From: Gemmatimonadaceae bacterium
GTDB lineage: Bacteria > Gemmatimonadota > Gemmatimonadetes > Gemmatimonadales > Gemmatimonadaceae
Reading direction: 5' to 3'
DNA: 64,000 nucleotides
Assembly: GCA_019752115.1 (NCBI GenBank)
Contig: JAIEMN010000002.1
Span: forward strand, 156,540-220,539
The notes under the pieces were generated by a model that saw only the letters and a list, made by a program, of their open reading frames with translations, was not told the DNA's origin and did no database searches. This document shows, piece by piece, positions 15,983 to 25,217 of the stretch. Position numbers and translations under genes: made by a program. The number at the start of each line of letters is the position of its first letter. Positions within the stretch are counted from its first letter, which is position 1.

Positions 15983-18036
15983 CAGCGTGCTCCTTCCGGG
16001 GCGCGCGTCGCCACCGGCTTCATCGTAAGAAATTCCTGATCGTCGGCGCCCACGGTGCGCAGCCAGACGAGCACTTCGATCATGCGCTCCGGCCCCACCA
16101 CGCCGCGCTGCCCGGAGAGGCGCCGCACGAGCACCAGCTCCCGACCGCGCACGCTCCACTGGCTTTCATAATGCCCAAAGAAGCTGCGCGTATCGACCGG
16201 CGCCGGCAGGTCGACCGTCCACCCCTCGGGGAGCGTCACACGCCACTCGAGGGCGGTGGTCATGGTGGGCAGGATCCGCGCCCCGTCGATCGGCAGGCGC
16301 CGTGGGCCCGCCCCCTCCAACTCGCGCACGGCCGCGCGGAACTGGCGCGCCGGGCCGCGCATCACCAGCGGAATACTCAGCACCCGCGTGGTGCCCACGC
16401 GGCGCGCCGCATCGGTCACCCGAAGCGTGTAGCGCACATCCGGCGCCGCGGTGAGATCACGGCCATCGAATCCCACCAGCGAGTCAATACGCGCGTCGAC
16501 GCCGCCGTCGGTGCCAATGATCGTCTGCGCAATCTGACGCGCCACGGCGGCGCGACGCACATCGTCGAGCGGCGTGGCGAACAGGGCCCGCGTACCGAGC
16601 GCGGGCGTCCCGGCGGCGCGCTCGCGCCCGCTCCCCACTGCGGTGCCGCTGGAGTCCATGCGATAGACCAACTGCAGCGATGCCGTGGTGGTAGTGGCGC
16701 TGCTGGCCGGCAGCGTAACCAGTTCGCCGTCGCCGGAAGCGGTGAGCCGTAGCGCCCGCCCGCCCTGATATGAGGGCGGCAGCTCGCCGTACGGCACGAG
16801 GTTGGCGGTGAGATCGGTGAACGTCCACGCGGCGCCATCCCGCACGGCGGCGATGGCATGATTGAACTGCGCGATGCTGGGCGCGCCCTCGATCACGCGC
16901 CCCGAGAGATGCAGCAGCACGGGCTGCGCCTCGATGCGGGCCCGGCGTAGCAGCGCCACAAACAGCGTCGCCTTGTCCTTGCAGTCTCCCACGCCCGACG
17001 CGAGGACCTCCTCGGCGCTGCGCGGCTGGTAGCTCCCCATGCCGAGCGCGACGCTCACGTAGCGAATGTCCTGCGCCACCCAGCGATGCCACGCCCGGAT
17101 GCTGTCGGCGCGGGTCGCGGCTCGACTGGCGCTGATCACCGAATCGGCGGCGCGCTGTACTGCGGGCGGCAGCGCGTACCGACTGCGGGCGAGACTGTCG
17201 TACCAGCGCGCGAGATCGTTCCAGCTCGCCGGGCCGGCGACCGCGACCACTTGCTGCAGGTCGTTGGAGTCGGGCGCGAACGCCTCAGCCGGCACGGGAT
17301 CCTGATCGGCGCTGCGCCAGATGAAGCGCCGGCGATTGCCGATCACCGGTTCCTGCCGGCGCACTACGAGATTGCGTTCCACGATGCGCGGCTCGTAGCC
17401 CACGGGCGCATCGACCACCAGCTGCGCACGACGCAGCGGGACCGGTCCGTTGAGCCCCCACTGCACGAAGAAATCGCCCGGGCGACGCGGGGCCCGTTCC
17501 TCGAGCGTGTAGGCCATGTCCACGATCACGCCGGCGGCGACGCCGGCGAGTGACACGCGCCGCACGCGCTGATCGCTGTAGACGGGATTGTTGAGCGCCG
17601 CCGCGAGATCCCCTTCCTGATCCTGCGCCGGCCGATCACTCACCACGCGCCCATCGGGGCGCAGCACGCGCGTCCAGTCCAGGCGCAGCGTCTGATGATC
17701 ACGTGCGTACCCCAGCGCACGCTCGGCCACCTGCGGCGCCATCGCGGCATCGAGCAGTTGCACCACCTGACGCACCTGCTGGGTCCAGCGCCCATCGGGC
17801 TCTACGCGCAACACGCTTTCGTCGAGCAGGACCACTACGCCGCGCGCGCCAGCGCGGGCCGGATCGATGGCCAGCCGCACGATGCTGTCCGACGGCTGCG
17901 AGGCCAGCGACTGCGCGGCCGCGGTCGTGGCTGCGGTCGTGGTCACAGTCATCGCCACGCCGCCCAGCCGCGGGATGGAGCGCAGGAGCGGCCGCAGCGA
18001 ACCCATCATGCACGAAAGCCAACGAGAACGGCGCAT
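15982..18036 (-). CDS. Exported DUF3857 / transglutaminase-like domain protein
   Basis: 684 residues. After a leader ending TTAAAQS (signal peptide; a start at the later Met near residue 29 is possible) comes a DUF3857 beta domain (about 45-260). A transglutaminase-like core follows with the Cys in SGVGDCKDKATLF, the His in FNHAIAAV and the Asp in FTDLTANLVPYG. The carboxy third is all-beta (DUF2569-type extensions are absent). The catalytic triad is complete, so it may be an active protease or amidase in the periplasm; the family is largely uncharacterised. First gene of the coupled set with the YpfJ protease and the creatininase. Upstream lies the tiny membrane peptide gene. Confidence 0.85.
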   Translation of the reverse strand: MRRSRWLSCMMGSLRPLLRSIPRLGGVAMTVTTTAATTAAAQSLASQPSDSIVRLAIDPARAGARGVVVLLDESVLRVEPDGRWTQQVRQVVQLLDAAMAPQVAERALGYARDHQTLRLDWTRVLRPDGRVVSDRPAQDQEGDLAAALNNPVYSDQRVRRVSLAGVAAGVIVDMAYTLEERAPRRPGDFFVQWGLNGPVPLRRAQLVVDAPVGYEPRIVERNLVVRRQEPVIGNRRRFIWRSADQDPVPAEAFAPDSNDLQQVVAVAGPASWNDLARWYDSLARSRYALPPAVQRAADSVISASRAATRADSIRAWHRWVAQDIRYVSVALGMGSYQPRSAEEVLASGVGDCKDKATLFVALLRRARIEAQPVLLHLSGRVIEGAPSIAQFNHAIAAVRDGAAWTFTDLTANLVPYGELPPSYQGGRALRLTASGDGELVTLPASSATTTTASLQLVYRMDSSGTAVGSGRERAAGTPALGTRALFATPLDDVRRAAVARQIAQTIIGTDGGVDARIDSLVGFDGRDLTAAPDVRYTLRVTDAARRVGTTRVLSIPLVMRGPARQFRAAVRELEGAGPRRLPIDGARILPTMTTALEWRVTLPEGWTVDLPAPVDTRSFFGHYESQWSVRGRELVLVRRLSGQRGVVGPERMIEVLVWLRTVGADDQEFLTMKPVATRAPEGAR

Positions 18037-18087
18037 GCGCGGAAGATACCGCGCTGCGCCGTTTCGGTGTCGCCGCCGGTGAGGCGG

Positions 18088-18171
18088 TCAGATCTCGAGC
18101 AGAATGACGGTGGTCAGCAGGACCAGCAGCAGCAACGGCACGAGGGCGATGGGTTTGACGACGCGGGGCAT
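18088..18171 (-). CDS. Putative 27-residue single-span membrane peptide
   Basis: ATG 18171 to TGA 18088 encodes 27 residues: a basic start MPRVVKP followed by an uninterrupted hydrophobic stretch of Leu/Val/Ile, ending LLEI. That is exactly one membrane span. It begins 9 bases after the HNH gene stop on the same strand, preceded by a weak AGGCG, so it would be translated with the HNH gene. Short membrane peptides of this kind occur as subunit stabilisers (KdpF, CydX) or type I toxins. No assignment is possible from one sequence, and it could be chance. Confidence 0.35.
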   Translation of the reverse strand: MPRVVKPIALVPLLLLVLLTTVILLEI

Positions 18172-18180
18172 AATGGTCGC

Positions 18181-18714
18181 CTACGCTGCCAGATCGGTCT
18201 CGCGCGCGCAGGCGAGACTCACCGCCCGACGCGCCCCACGCTTGAGTGCGCGGTGCACGTTGCGCGCAAAGCGCACGAAGTTGAGCCCGGCCCACGGATG
18301 CCGAGCGAAGAACTCGAACGGCAGCAGGTCACCCTTGAGCCGGTTGCACGGCCCGCAGGCGGCCACGACGTTGCCCGGATCGTGCGCCCCACCGCGTGCC
18401 AGCGGCACGACATGATCGAGCGTGGCCGTGTGCTGGTCGAGGGGGGTGGCGCAGTACACACAGCGCTGGCTGCAGTCGCGGAGCGCCCCTTTGCGCAGCG
18501 CGCGCTTCATCGCGACATGCAGCATGACGCCGCGGGCCACCTGGGCCTGTCGGGAGCGCGGCGCCGTCTGCTTGCGGCCACGCGCATCGCGGGTCGCCCG
18601 CGTGCGCACGGCGGCGCGTCGGGAAGGGCGTCCGCCGCGGGCGGTGCCCCCGCGGTCGGTGCCGCTGCGGTCGGTCCCGCTGCGGCTGAGCTTGAGCGTC
18701 GGTCGTTTCGCCAT
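18181..18714 (-). CDS. HNH endonuclease domain protein
   Basis: 177 residues from ATG 18714. The amino half is very basic and Ser/Arg/Gly-rich with short tandem repeats (SGTDR, SGTDR, GGTAR). The carboxy half is an HNH domain with two zinc-type Cys pairs: CVYC, then the catalytic TLDHVVPLARGG, then AACGPCNRLKGD. Such proteins are nicking or double-strand nucleases of phage, restriction or intron systems, or orphan housekeeping proteins. No partner modification gene is nearby. The DNA encoding the repeats is a ~15-bp GC-rich tandem. Family is secure, role unknown. Confidence 0.8.
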   Translation of the reverse strand: MAKRPTLKLSRSGTDRSGTDRGGTARGGRPSRRAAVRTRATRDARGRKQTAPRSRQAQVARGVMLHVAMKRALRKGALRDCSQRCVYCATPLDQHTATLDHVVPLARGGAHDPGNVVAACGPCNRLKGDLLPFEFFARHPWAGLNFVRFARNVHRALKRGARRAVSLACARETDLAA

Positions 18715-18965
18715 GCCTATGCCCCTCGCAAAGACGACGCCCCGGCGGAGATCAGCGATCTCGCGTCGGGGCGTTGAGGAGCGAAGGCGGCGGAGGGAGC
18801 GACCGGTGCCGACAGACGCGGCGACCGGTGGAGCGCCCGGCCCGCGACCGCATGGTCGCCGGTGCCGAGGAGCGCAGGGGTGCTGCCGCGAGTGGAACGC
18901 ATCATCCTCCAGAAGGACTGGGTGGACCACGCAAACCGCTGTCGCGAGTATTGATCACGGATCTG

Positions 18966-19006
18966 CTCCCGTCAAGTAGCTTTGTGATGCCGCTACGTCA
19001 CGGGAG
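18966..19006. terminator. Two-part hairpin after the HIT gene, in a 300-base gene-free stretch
   Basis: CTCCCGT and GTAGC pair with GCTAC and ACGGGAG across a symmetric 3x3 internal loop. The hairpin starts 12 bases past the HIT stop and lacks a T-run. The rest of the 18715-19018 stretch holds a second GC hairpin at about 18736-18773 (ACGCCCCG with CGGGGCGT) before the HNH start, and otherwise nothing I can assign. Confidence 0.4.
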
Positions 19007-19018
19007 TGTCCGGCCGGC

Positions 19019-19492
19019 TTAGCTCCGCTTCATCGGATCCCGAAGCATTGAGCCGATCCGGGCGGCCATGGCGTCGAGTTGCTGCCGGTTCGGCATCTCG
19101 GACCCCGGGAACGGCAGCGGCACATCAAAGCCGTCGCCATCCTTTCGTGGGATCAGATGGATGTGGTAGTGCATCACGTTCTGGCCGGCCGCCTGCCCCG
19201 AGTTCACGACGATGTTCATGTCGCTGGCGCCCGCCGCCGTCTGCACGACCGGAATGAGCTTCACGGCCGTCTGGTACAGATGGAGCCCGACGTCCCCGGG
19301 GATGTCCTGCAGGGTCTCGTAGTGCTCCCGCGGGACCACCAGCACGTGACCCGGGTTGACCGGTTGGATGTCGAGGAAGGCGATCGCCGTGGAGTCTTCA
19401 TAGCAGATGGAGACTTCGGCGGCGCCGCGGATCAGGTCACAGAAAATGCAGTGGCCAGTGGACGGCTTCATCGGTGCGGTGGGCGCTTGCAT
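19019..19492 (-). CDS. HIT-family nucleotide-binding hydrolase
   Basis: 157 residues from ATG 19492 (ATG 19471 also possible). Histidine-triad motif HYHIHLIPR with H108, H110 and H112 and the preceding SGQAAGQNV; CIFC (C15, C18) is the usual amino-terminal zinc pair. Enzymes of this family hydrolyse AMP-lysine-type phosphoramidates or dinucleoside polyphosphates. Size is slightly above the typical 110-150. Monocistronic, with a hairpin after the stop. Firm identification at family level. Confidence 0.92.
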   Translation of the reverse strand: MQAPTAPMKPSTGHCIFCDLIRGAAEVSICYEDSTAIAFLDIQPVNPGHVLVVPREHYETLQDIPGDVGLHLYQTAVKLIPVVQTAAGASDMNIVVNSGQAAGQNVMHYHIHLIPRKDGDGFDVPLPFPGSEMPNRQQLDAMAARIGSMLRDPMKRS

Positions 19493-19711
19493 GCGTGCAA
19501 TTGGGGAGGAACGAGTAGGCAACGTGCGTTCCGGACCAACGCGCGGCAAGCGGCGGCTGATCCCGTCGGCGGAATACGCACCGGCGGCCAGCACCCCGGG
19601 GCGGCGGGACGTATCCCAGCGGGCTGGCCGGCCGTCAAGCCCTGTGGTTCGCCGGCCGCGCCGCTAATTTCCGCCCGTTAGCATTTCCGCCGCTTTTTCC
19701 CAGGGTTTTCG

Positions 19712-21853
19712 ATGGCTACGTCCACCCGTCCGAGCCGCGTCCGCAAGGGCGCCGGCGCCGAGTCCGCCGGCAGCGCGCCTGCGCTCACGCCCGAGCAGCT
19801 GCTGCAGGCGTACCGCACCATGTACACGTCGCGGCGCCTCGACGACAAGGAAATCCAGCTGAAGCGGCAGAACCGGATCTTCTTCCAGATCTCCGGCGCC
19901 GGCCACGAAGCGCTCGCCGCGGCCGCCGGCCACGTGCTCCGCCCGGCGCACGACTGGTTCTATCTGTACTACCGTGACCGCGCCCTCATGCTGCAGCTGG
20001 GGATGTCGCCGGCCGAGATGCTGTACAGCGCCGTCGGCGCCGCGATCGACCCGAACTCGGGCGGCCGCCAGATGCCCAGCCACTGGGGCAAGAAGGAGCT
20101 GAACGTCGTGTCGGTGAGCTCCCCGACCGGGACGCAGTTCCTCCAGGCGGTCGGCGCCGCCGAAGCGACGCTACGGGCCAGCCAGCTCGGCATCACCGAT
20201 GGCTTCCCGGGCGATGAAGTCGTGCTCGTCACCACCGGCGACGGCACCACGTCGGAAGGCGAGTTCTGGGAGTCGCTCAACACGGCGACCAACCTCAAGC
20301 TGCCGATCGTCTACCTCGTCGAAGACAACGGCTACGCGATCTCGGTGCCGGTCGAGGTGAACACCGCCGGCGGCTCGATCTCCAAGGTCGTCTCCGGCTT
20401 CCCCGATCTCTACATCCAGGAAGTCGATGGCTGCGACTTCCTCGCGTCGTACGAGGTCCTGCACCGCGCCGTCCAGCATGCCCGCGAGCGGAAGGGCCCG
20501 GCGTTCGTGCACGCCAAGGTGATCCGCCCGTACTCACACTCGCTCTCGGACGACGAAGTGTTCTATCGCCCGCCCGAAGAGCGCGACGCCGACGCGGCGC
20601 GTGATCCGCTCAAGACCTTCCCGGCGTTCCTGCTGGCCGAAGGCTACGCGACCGAAGCTGAGCTGCAGGCCATCCGCGACGAAGCCGACGCCGAGATTCT
20701 GGCGGCCACCGACGACGCGCTCGCGCAGCCGATGCCGGGCGCCGACACGGTCATGTACGCGGTCTACTCGCCCGATGTGGATCCGACCTCGGAGCGCTTC
20801 GACACCGAGGACGATCCGCAGTTCAGCGGTGAGCCCACCACGATGGTGGACCTGCTCAACGCCTGCATGCGCGACGAAATGGCGCGCGACGAACGCATCC
20901 TGGTCTTCGGCGAAGATGTGGCCGACGTGTCGCGCGATCAGTACCTCGGCAAGGTCAAGGGCAAGGGCGGCGTATTCAAGGTGACACACGGCCTGCAGAC
21001 CAAGTACGGCAGCGCGCGCGTGTACAACTCGCCGCTCGCCGAAGCCAACATTCTGGGCCGCGCGATCGGTCTCGCGCACCGCGGCTACAAGCCGGTGGTC
21101 GAAATTCAGTTCTTCGATTACATCTGGCCGGCGTTCATGCAGATCCGTGACGAGCTCGCCACCATGCGCTGGCGCTCGAACAACGCGTGGGCGAGCCCGG
21201 TGGTGGTGCGCACCACGTACGGCGGCTACATCCGCGGCGCCATCTATCACTCGCAGACCGGCGCATCGCTTTTCACACACAACCCCGGACTCCGGGTCGT
21301 GTGCCCGAGCAACGCACTCGACGCGAACGGCCTGCTCCGCACGGCCATCCGCTGCGACGATCCGGTGATCTTCCTCGAGCACAAGCACCTGTATCGCCAG
21401 ACGTACAACAAGGCGCAGTATCCCGGCCCGAACTTCATGATCCCGTTCGGCAAGGCGAACATTCTGCGCGAAGGCAGCGACGTCACGCTCGTGACGTACG
21501 GCGCCACGGTGCAGCGCGCGCTGGTGGCGGCCAAGCAGCTGGCCGAAGAAGGGGGGCCGAGCGTGGAAGTGATCGACCTTCGCACGCTCTCGCCGTGGGA
21601 CAAGGAAACGGTATTCGCCAGCGTGAAGAAGACCGGCCGCGTGATCGTGGGCACCGAAGACTCGCTCTCCTGGGGCTACGGCGCCGAGATCGCCGCCGCG
21701 ATCGCCGACGAGTGCTTCGCGTGGCTCGACGCCCCGGTGAAGCGCGTTGCCAGCGCCGACACCTGGGTCGGCTACGCGCCGAGCCTCGAAGACGCGACGC
21801 TGCCGCAGGTGAGCACGTTCCGGGAGGCGTACCTGGACATCGTGAAGTTCTAG
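19712..21853 (+). CDS. Branched-chain 2-oxoacid dehydrogenase E1, alpha-beta fusion
   Basis: 713 residues. The alpha part (about 25-360) binds thiamine diphosphate through [15 protein letters not shown]...EDNGYA. The beta part (about 385-713) carries FGEDVADVS and the E1-beta core [11 protein letters not shown]. Subunits that are usually separate are joined by a linker near [11 protein letters not shown]. It decarboxylates branched-chain 2-oxoacids and passes the acyl group to the E2 lipoyl protein; no E2 or E3 gene is in the window. The amino end up to residue 25 is Ala/Ser-rich and unstructured. Preceded by a spaced promoter region and followed by a strong bidirectional terminator. Confidence 0.93.
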   Translation: MATSTRPSRVRKGAGAESAGSAPALTPEQLLQAYRTMYTSRRLDDKEIQLKRQNRIFFQISGAGHEALAAAAGHVLRPAHDWFYLYYRDRALMLQLGMSPAEMLYSAVGAAIDPNSGGRQMPSHWGKKELNVVSVSSPTGTQFLQAVGAAEATLRASQLGITDGFPGDEVVLVTTGDGTTSEGEFWESLNTATNLKLPIVYLVEDNGYAISVPVEVNTAGGSISKVVSGFPDLYIQEVDGCDFLASYEVLHRAVQHARERKGPAFVHAKVIRPYSHSLSDDEVFYRPPEERDADAARDPLKTFPAFLLAEGYATEAELQAIRDEADAEILAATDDALAQPMPGADTVMYAVYSPDVDPTSERFDTEDDPQFSGEPTTMVDLLNACMRDEMARDERILVFGEDVADVSRDQYLGKVKGKGGVFKVTHGLQTKYGSARVYNSPLAEANILGRAIGLAHRGYKPVVEIQFFDYIWPAFMQIRDELATMRWRSNNAWASPVVVRTTYGGYIRGAIYHSQTGASLFTHNPGLRVVCPSNALDANGLLRTAIRCDDPVIFLEHKHLYRQTYNKAQYPGPNFMIPFGKANILREGSDVTLVTYGATVQRALVAAKQLAEEGGPSVEVIDLRTLSPWDKETVFASVKKTGRVIVGTEDSLSWGYGAEIAAAIADECFAWLDAPVKRVASADTWVGYAPSLEDATLPQVSTFREAYLDIVKF

Positions 21854-21876
21854 GCGCCCGAACACCCACGACCCAG

Positions 21877-21930
21877 AACCAAAAACCCGAAGCCCTGAAC
21901 TGATCGGTTCAGGGTTTCGGGTTTTTGGTT
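21877..21930. terminator. Bidirectional 24-bp hairpin terminator
   Basis: The arms at 21877-21900 and 21907-21930 are complementary over 24 positions with a single G-T type mismatch and a six-base loop. A TTTTT lies inside the right arm and AAAAA inside the left, so it can stop transcription of the E1 gene and of the convergent chemoreceptor gene. Partial complementarity continues outward. Confidence 0.85.
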
Positions 21931-21942
21931 GTGCGTTCTGTG

Positions 21943-23916
21943 TTAGGCCACCCGCTTCAGCGTTCGCCCCCCCGCTGCACTCAGCTTGAACTCCCCCACC
22001 AACGCCGCCAGCATCTGGCTCTGCCCGGCCAGCTCTTCGCTGGCGCTGGAGCTCTCTTCGGCGCTGGCCGCCACGCTCTGGGTGACGGCGTTCATCTGCC
22101 CCATCGCCAGGTTGACCTGACCGACGCCTTCGCGCTGGCCTTCGGAGGCGGTGGTGATGTCGCCCACGGCGTCGTAGACGCCCTCGACCTGTTTGTCGAT
22201 CTGCGTGAGGCGCCCTTCGACCTGCCGCGTCAGCTCGGCGCCGCGTTTGGCGCTGGTGACGCTCTGTTCGATGAGCGCGGCGGTCTGGCGGGCGGCATCG
22301 GCGGACCGAATGGCGAGCGCGCGGACCTCCTCCGCCACGACCGCGAAGCCCTTGCCGGCGTCGCCCGCGCGCGCCGCTTCAACGGCGGCGTTGAGCGCCA
22401 GCAGGTTGGTCTGGAACGAAATGCTGTCGATGCTCTTCACGATCTGCGCCGTTTCGTTGGCCGAGCGGCCAATCTCTTCGACCGCCGTGAGCAACTGCTG
22501 CATGGCCTGCACGCCGGCTTGCGTGGTCTCACGGGCCTGCGTGGCCTGCACCTGCACAGCGCGTGACGAGGACGCATTGCGCTCGGCGGAGCCTCCGAGT
22601 TCCGCCAGGCTCGCGGAGGTCTCTTCGAGCGACGCCGCCTGTTCGCTCGCGCCCTGCGCCAGCGACTGACTGGTCGTAGCGATCTGGTTGGCGGCGCTCG
22701 CGATCTGCGAGGTGGAGGCCGCCACATTCTCCATGGTGGCGCGCAGCGCGTCGATGGCGCGGTTGAGCGCGTCCTTGATCTGTGCGTGATCGCCGCGATA
22801 CTGCCCGTCGACATGCACCGTCAGGTCGCGATCGGCCAGCCGTTGCAGCACGGCAGCCGCTTCCTGGACCGGCTGGATCACCGCATCAAGCGTGGCATTG
22901 AAACCGCCGATCAGTTCCTTGAACGCGCCATGGAACTTGGCGGCGTCCCCACGCGTGCTCAGCTGGCCGTCGGTACCCGCCTTGGCGAGCCGAAGGCTTT
23001 CATCGATCAGCCCCTGCAGCGTGTGCTGCAGCGCGCCAAAGCTGCGTCCGAGTTCGTCGCGCTCACTGCGCGCCTGCACCGGCATCGAGAGATCACCTTG
23101 GGCAATGCGCGTGGCGGCGGTGGCCAGTGCCTGCTGCGCCGTAATCATCTCCACGAAGGCCTGCGACAGCACACCCGTCTCGTCCTTGCGGGCGATGGGC
23201 GTGATCATGGTGATGTCGCCAATGGCGAGCTGACGGGCCGACTGTGCCATGGCCTGGAGCGGACGGCCAATGAGCCGCGCCAGCGATATCCCCGCACTGA
23301 TCGCCACGAACACCGAGAAGATCACCAGCCCCACGATGAGCCACGTGGATTCACTCGCGGCGGCGGCGTTGGTAGTGGCGACCGTATCGGCATCCAGCAC
23401 CTTCGCGTCCATCACGTCCTCGAAACTCTGTTCGACGCGCTTGGCGGCCGCGAGCGCGTCGCCGTTGAGCACGGCCACCGCGGCGGCCTGCTTCCCGGCG
23501 CGCGCGAAGGCGAGGATGCTGTCCTGATAGGGCAGGAAGGCCTGTCGATTCTGCTTGAGCGTATCGAACTCGGCGCGGATCTGCGCATCGATCAGTGACG
23601 GCTCGAACTTGGCGAGAATCGAGTCGATCGCCCGATTGAGCGACGCCAGCGTTGCGACGCGCTCGTCCAGCTTGGCGGGCGTCGGCGAGTTGTAGATCGC
23701 ATCGCGCAGATTCACGCGCGTGCGCTGGAAGTTCTTGGCGGCGTTACCAATATCACCGAGCGGCACGGTGATGTCGCGGTACAGCGTTGCGTCGGCCTGC
23801 GACATCTGACGCATGGTGCGAATGCTTTCGACACCGGCGACGGCGGCACTCAGCGCGACGATCGCAAAAGCGATCAGCAGTTTCGCACTGATAGAGCGAT
23901 CCAAATACCACTGCAT
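21943..23916 (-). CDS. Methyl-accepting chemotaxis protein
   Basis: 657 residues. Amino-terminal membrane helix (about 11-30) and a four-helix-bundle periplasmic sensor domain (about 35-190, with [20 protein letters not shown]). A second membrane helix follows (about 193-215), then HAMP segments and a long coiled-coil signalling domain. The signalling hairpin tip is [24 protein letters not shown], cut here to its core [15 protein letters not shown]. It should control CheA at the cell pole; no other che genes are in the window. There is no C-terminal CheR-tethering pentapeptide; it ends TLKRVA. The start is ATG 23916, directly after a highly structured leader. Confidence 0.93.
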   Translation of the reverse strand: MQWYLDRSISAKLLIAFAIVALSAAVAGVESIRTMRQMSQADATLYRDITVPLGDIGNAAKNFQRTRVNLRDAIYNSPTPAKLDERVATLASLNRAIDSILAKFEPSLIDAQIRAEFDTLKQNRQAFLPYQDSILAFARAGKQAAAVAVLNGDALAAAKRVEQSFEDVMDAKVLDADTVATTNAAAASESTWLIVGLVIFSVFVAISAGISLARLIGRPLQAMAQSARQLAIGDITMITPIARKDETGVLSQAFVEMITAQQALATAATRIAQGDLSMPVQARSERDELGRSFGALQHTLQGLIDESLRLAKAGTDGQLSTRGDAAKFHGAFKELIGGFNATLDAVIQPVQEAAAVLQRLADRDLTVHVDGQYRGDHAQIKDALNRAIDALRATMENVAASTSQIASAANQIATTSQSLAQGASEQAASLEETSASLAELGGSAERNASSSRAVQVQATQARETTQAGVQAMQQLLTAVEEIGRSANETAQIVKSIDSISFQTNLLALNAAVEAARAGDAGKGFAVVAEEVRALAIRSADAARQTAALIEQSVTSAKRGAELTRQVEGRLTQIDKQVEGVYDAVGDITTASEGQREGVGQVNLAMGQMNAVTQSVAASAEESSSASEELAGQSQMLAALVGEFKLSAAGGRTLKRVA

Positions 23917-23923
23917 AACAGTT

Positions 23924-24016
23924 CCCCGGACGGGACTGACACTGACCGAGCGCTGTGAACTACGTCGCCCAGCAGACGCTTCGGCGCATCACTCGGTTGT
24001 GTCGTCCCGTCCGGGG
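23924..24016 (-). promoter_or_regulatory. Highly structured 93-nt leader of the chemoreceptor gene
   Basis: On the minus strand the segment opens with CCCCGGACGGGAC and closes with GTCCCGTCCGGGG, a perfect 13-bp pair. Inside it GACAC pairs with GTGTC and ACCGAG with CTCGGT, giving about 24 nested pairs with small bulges around a 41-nt apical region. The closing arm (ending CGGGGAA) covers the likely ribosome-binding site 7 bases before the ATG. TATATA at 24023-24028 could be a -10 box putting the transcript start at the first arm. A cis-acting translational switch is possible, but it could also be a terminator for the upstream gene. Confidence 0.5.
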
Positions 24017-24062
24017 CCGGGCTATATAAAGGAAACCCTGACGCCGTGCGCGTGCCGAATGC

Positions 24063-25085
24063 TCACATCGGGGGCTTCTTTTTGAACATGCCGCCCAGTC
24101 CTTGCTTGAGCGCATCCTTCGCGCTGGGCTTCTCTTCCTTCTTCTTCTCGTCCTTCTTGCCGTCCTTCTCCTCGTCGGCTTTGGCGGCACTATCAGCCTG
24201 CGCCTTGACGCCGTTCACCACCTGCTGGAGATCGGTGACCTTGTAGTCGGCCGGGACTTCATAAATGCTCATGTCGATGGCACCATTCGACAGCTCGGTC
24301 ACTTCCATCGTGAGCGTATCGATCGTCGCCTTGCCCTTCTTGTCCACGGCGGTGCTGTAGGTGACCGTCTTGAGCGCCATGCCCGTCTTGCCGTACTCGT
24401 TCTGGTACTTGGCCATCTGCGCTGCGAGTTCGGGATTGGTGCTCTTCACGCCACTGGCAAAGCTCTTCGACCACTTCTCGAGCGACCCGGGATCCATCTT
24501 GATGCCGCTCGCGATCCACTGATCGCTGGTGTCGGTGGTGGTGACCTTGTTGTTCATCATGAGCACCTTGGTCTCCACCGTGCTGGTGTAGAAGGTGCGC
24601 ACCTTGCGGGTCTTGTAGCCGAGGATCACTTCGCCCGCGCCCAGATCCTGGAAGCGGAACGACTGATCGGAGTACGAGATCTTGAGCATCGGGTTGTTGG
24701 CCATCGCGCCCAAGCCGCTGCCCATGAGCTCGGCGCTCATGATCATGGCCTGCTTCTCGTTCGGGTCCACCATGATGAACTGCGCCGGATCGCCCTTCAC
24801 GATGACGTACCCGCCCTTCTTGCCCATGGGCGTCGTCCCTTCGAGGTAGTCCATGCGGACATTCCCCTCCGCAATGCGGACGGTGGCAAAGAAGCTCTTG
24901 GCTTCTCGCTGCTTCTTGTCCGACGCCGTGGAAGAGACGCGATACTTGAAGGTGAGGCCCGTCGCGCGCGGGGCGGCGACGGGGGAAGGCGTGACGGGCT
25001 TGGCCGGGCGCGGCGCCGGCTTGGCCGCGCTGAGGAGCGCCACGCCGGCGAGGGTGCCGGCGGCTATGCGAGCGAGCTGAACCAT
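24063..25085 (-). CDS. Exported DUF4412-like protein
   Basis: 340 residues from ATG 25085. Signal peptide (ARIAAGTLAGVALLSA, then AAKPAP), a Pro/Ala-rich spacer, then a beta-rich domain. That domain has the features of DUF4412/LolA-like proteins: VRMDYLEGTTPMGKKGGYVI, QFIMVDPNEKQAMIM and later ILGYKTRKV. The carboxy end is a highly charged Lys/Glu tail (residues ~300-330) ending KKKPPM. Function is unknown; the fold may bind a lipophilic ligand. The downstream gene is the chemoreceptor, separated by 146 bases. Confidence 0.6.
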   Translation of the reverse strand: MVQLARIAAGTLAGVALLSAAKPAPRPAKPVTPSPVAAPRATGLTFKYRVSSTASDKKQREAKSFFATVRIAEGNVRMDYLEGTTPMGKKGGYVIVKGDPAQFIMVDPNEKQAMIMSAELMGSGLGAMANNPMLKISYSDQSFRFQDLGAGEVILGYKTRKVRTFYTSTVETKVLMMNNKVTTTDTSDQWIASGIKMDPGSLEKWSKSFASGVKSTNPELAAQMAKYQNEYGKTGMALKTVTYSTAVDKKGKATIDTLTMEVTELSNGAIDMSIYEVPADYKVTDLQQVVNGVKAQADSAAKADEEKDGKKDEKKKEEKPSAKDALKQGLGGMFKKKPPM

Positions 25086-25217
25086 GCGGAATCGACTCGG
25101 GGTGAGAGGATGCCGCAAAGGTATGGGTTGATGAAGAAGAGGCAACCTCGGCGGGAAAGGCGGTTGAGGGTGCACCGCGCTCCTGAAGCCTCCTGTTGTT
25201 GTGGGGAACTGAGGCCC

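Noticed and set aside
18717..18905. 62-residue minus-strand frame just before the HNH gene
   Set aside because: GGAGG touches its ATG with no spacing, composition is that of a shadow frame, and it contains the GC hairpin; not convincing as a protein.
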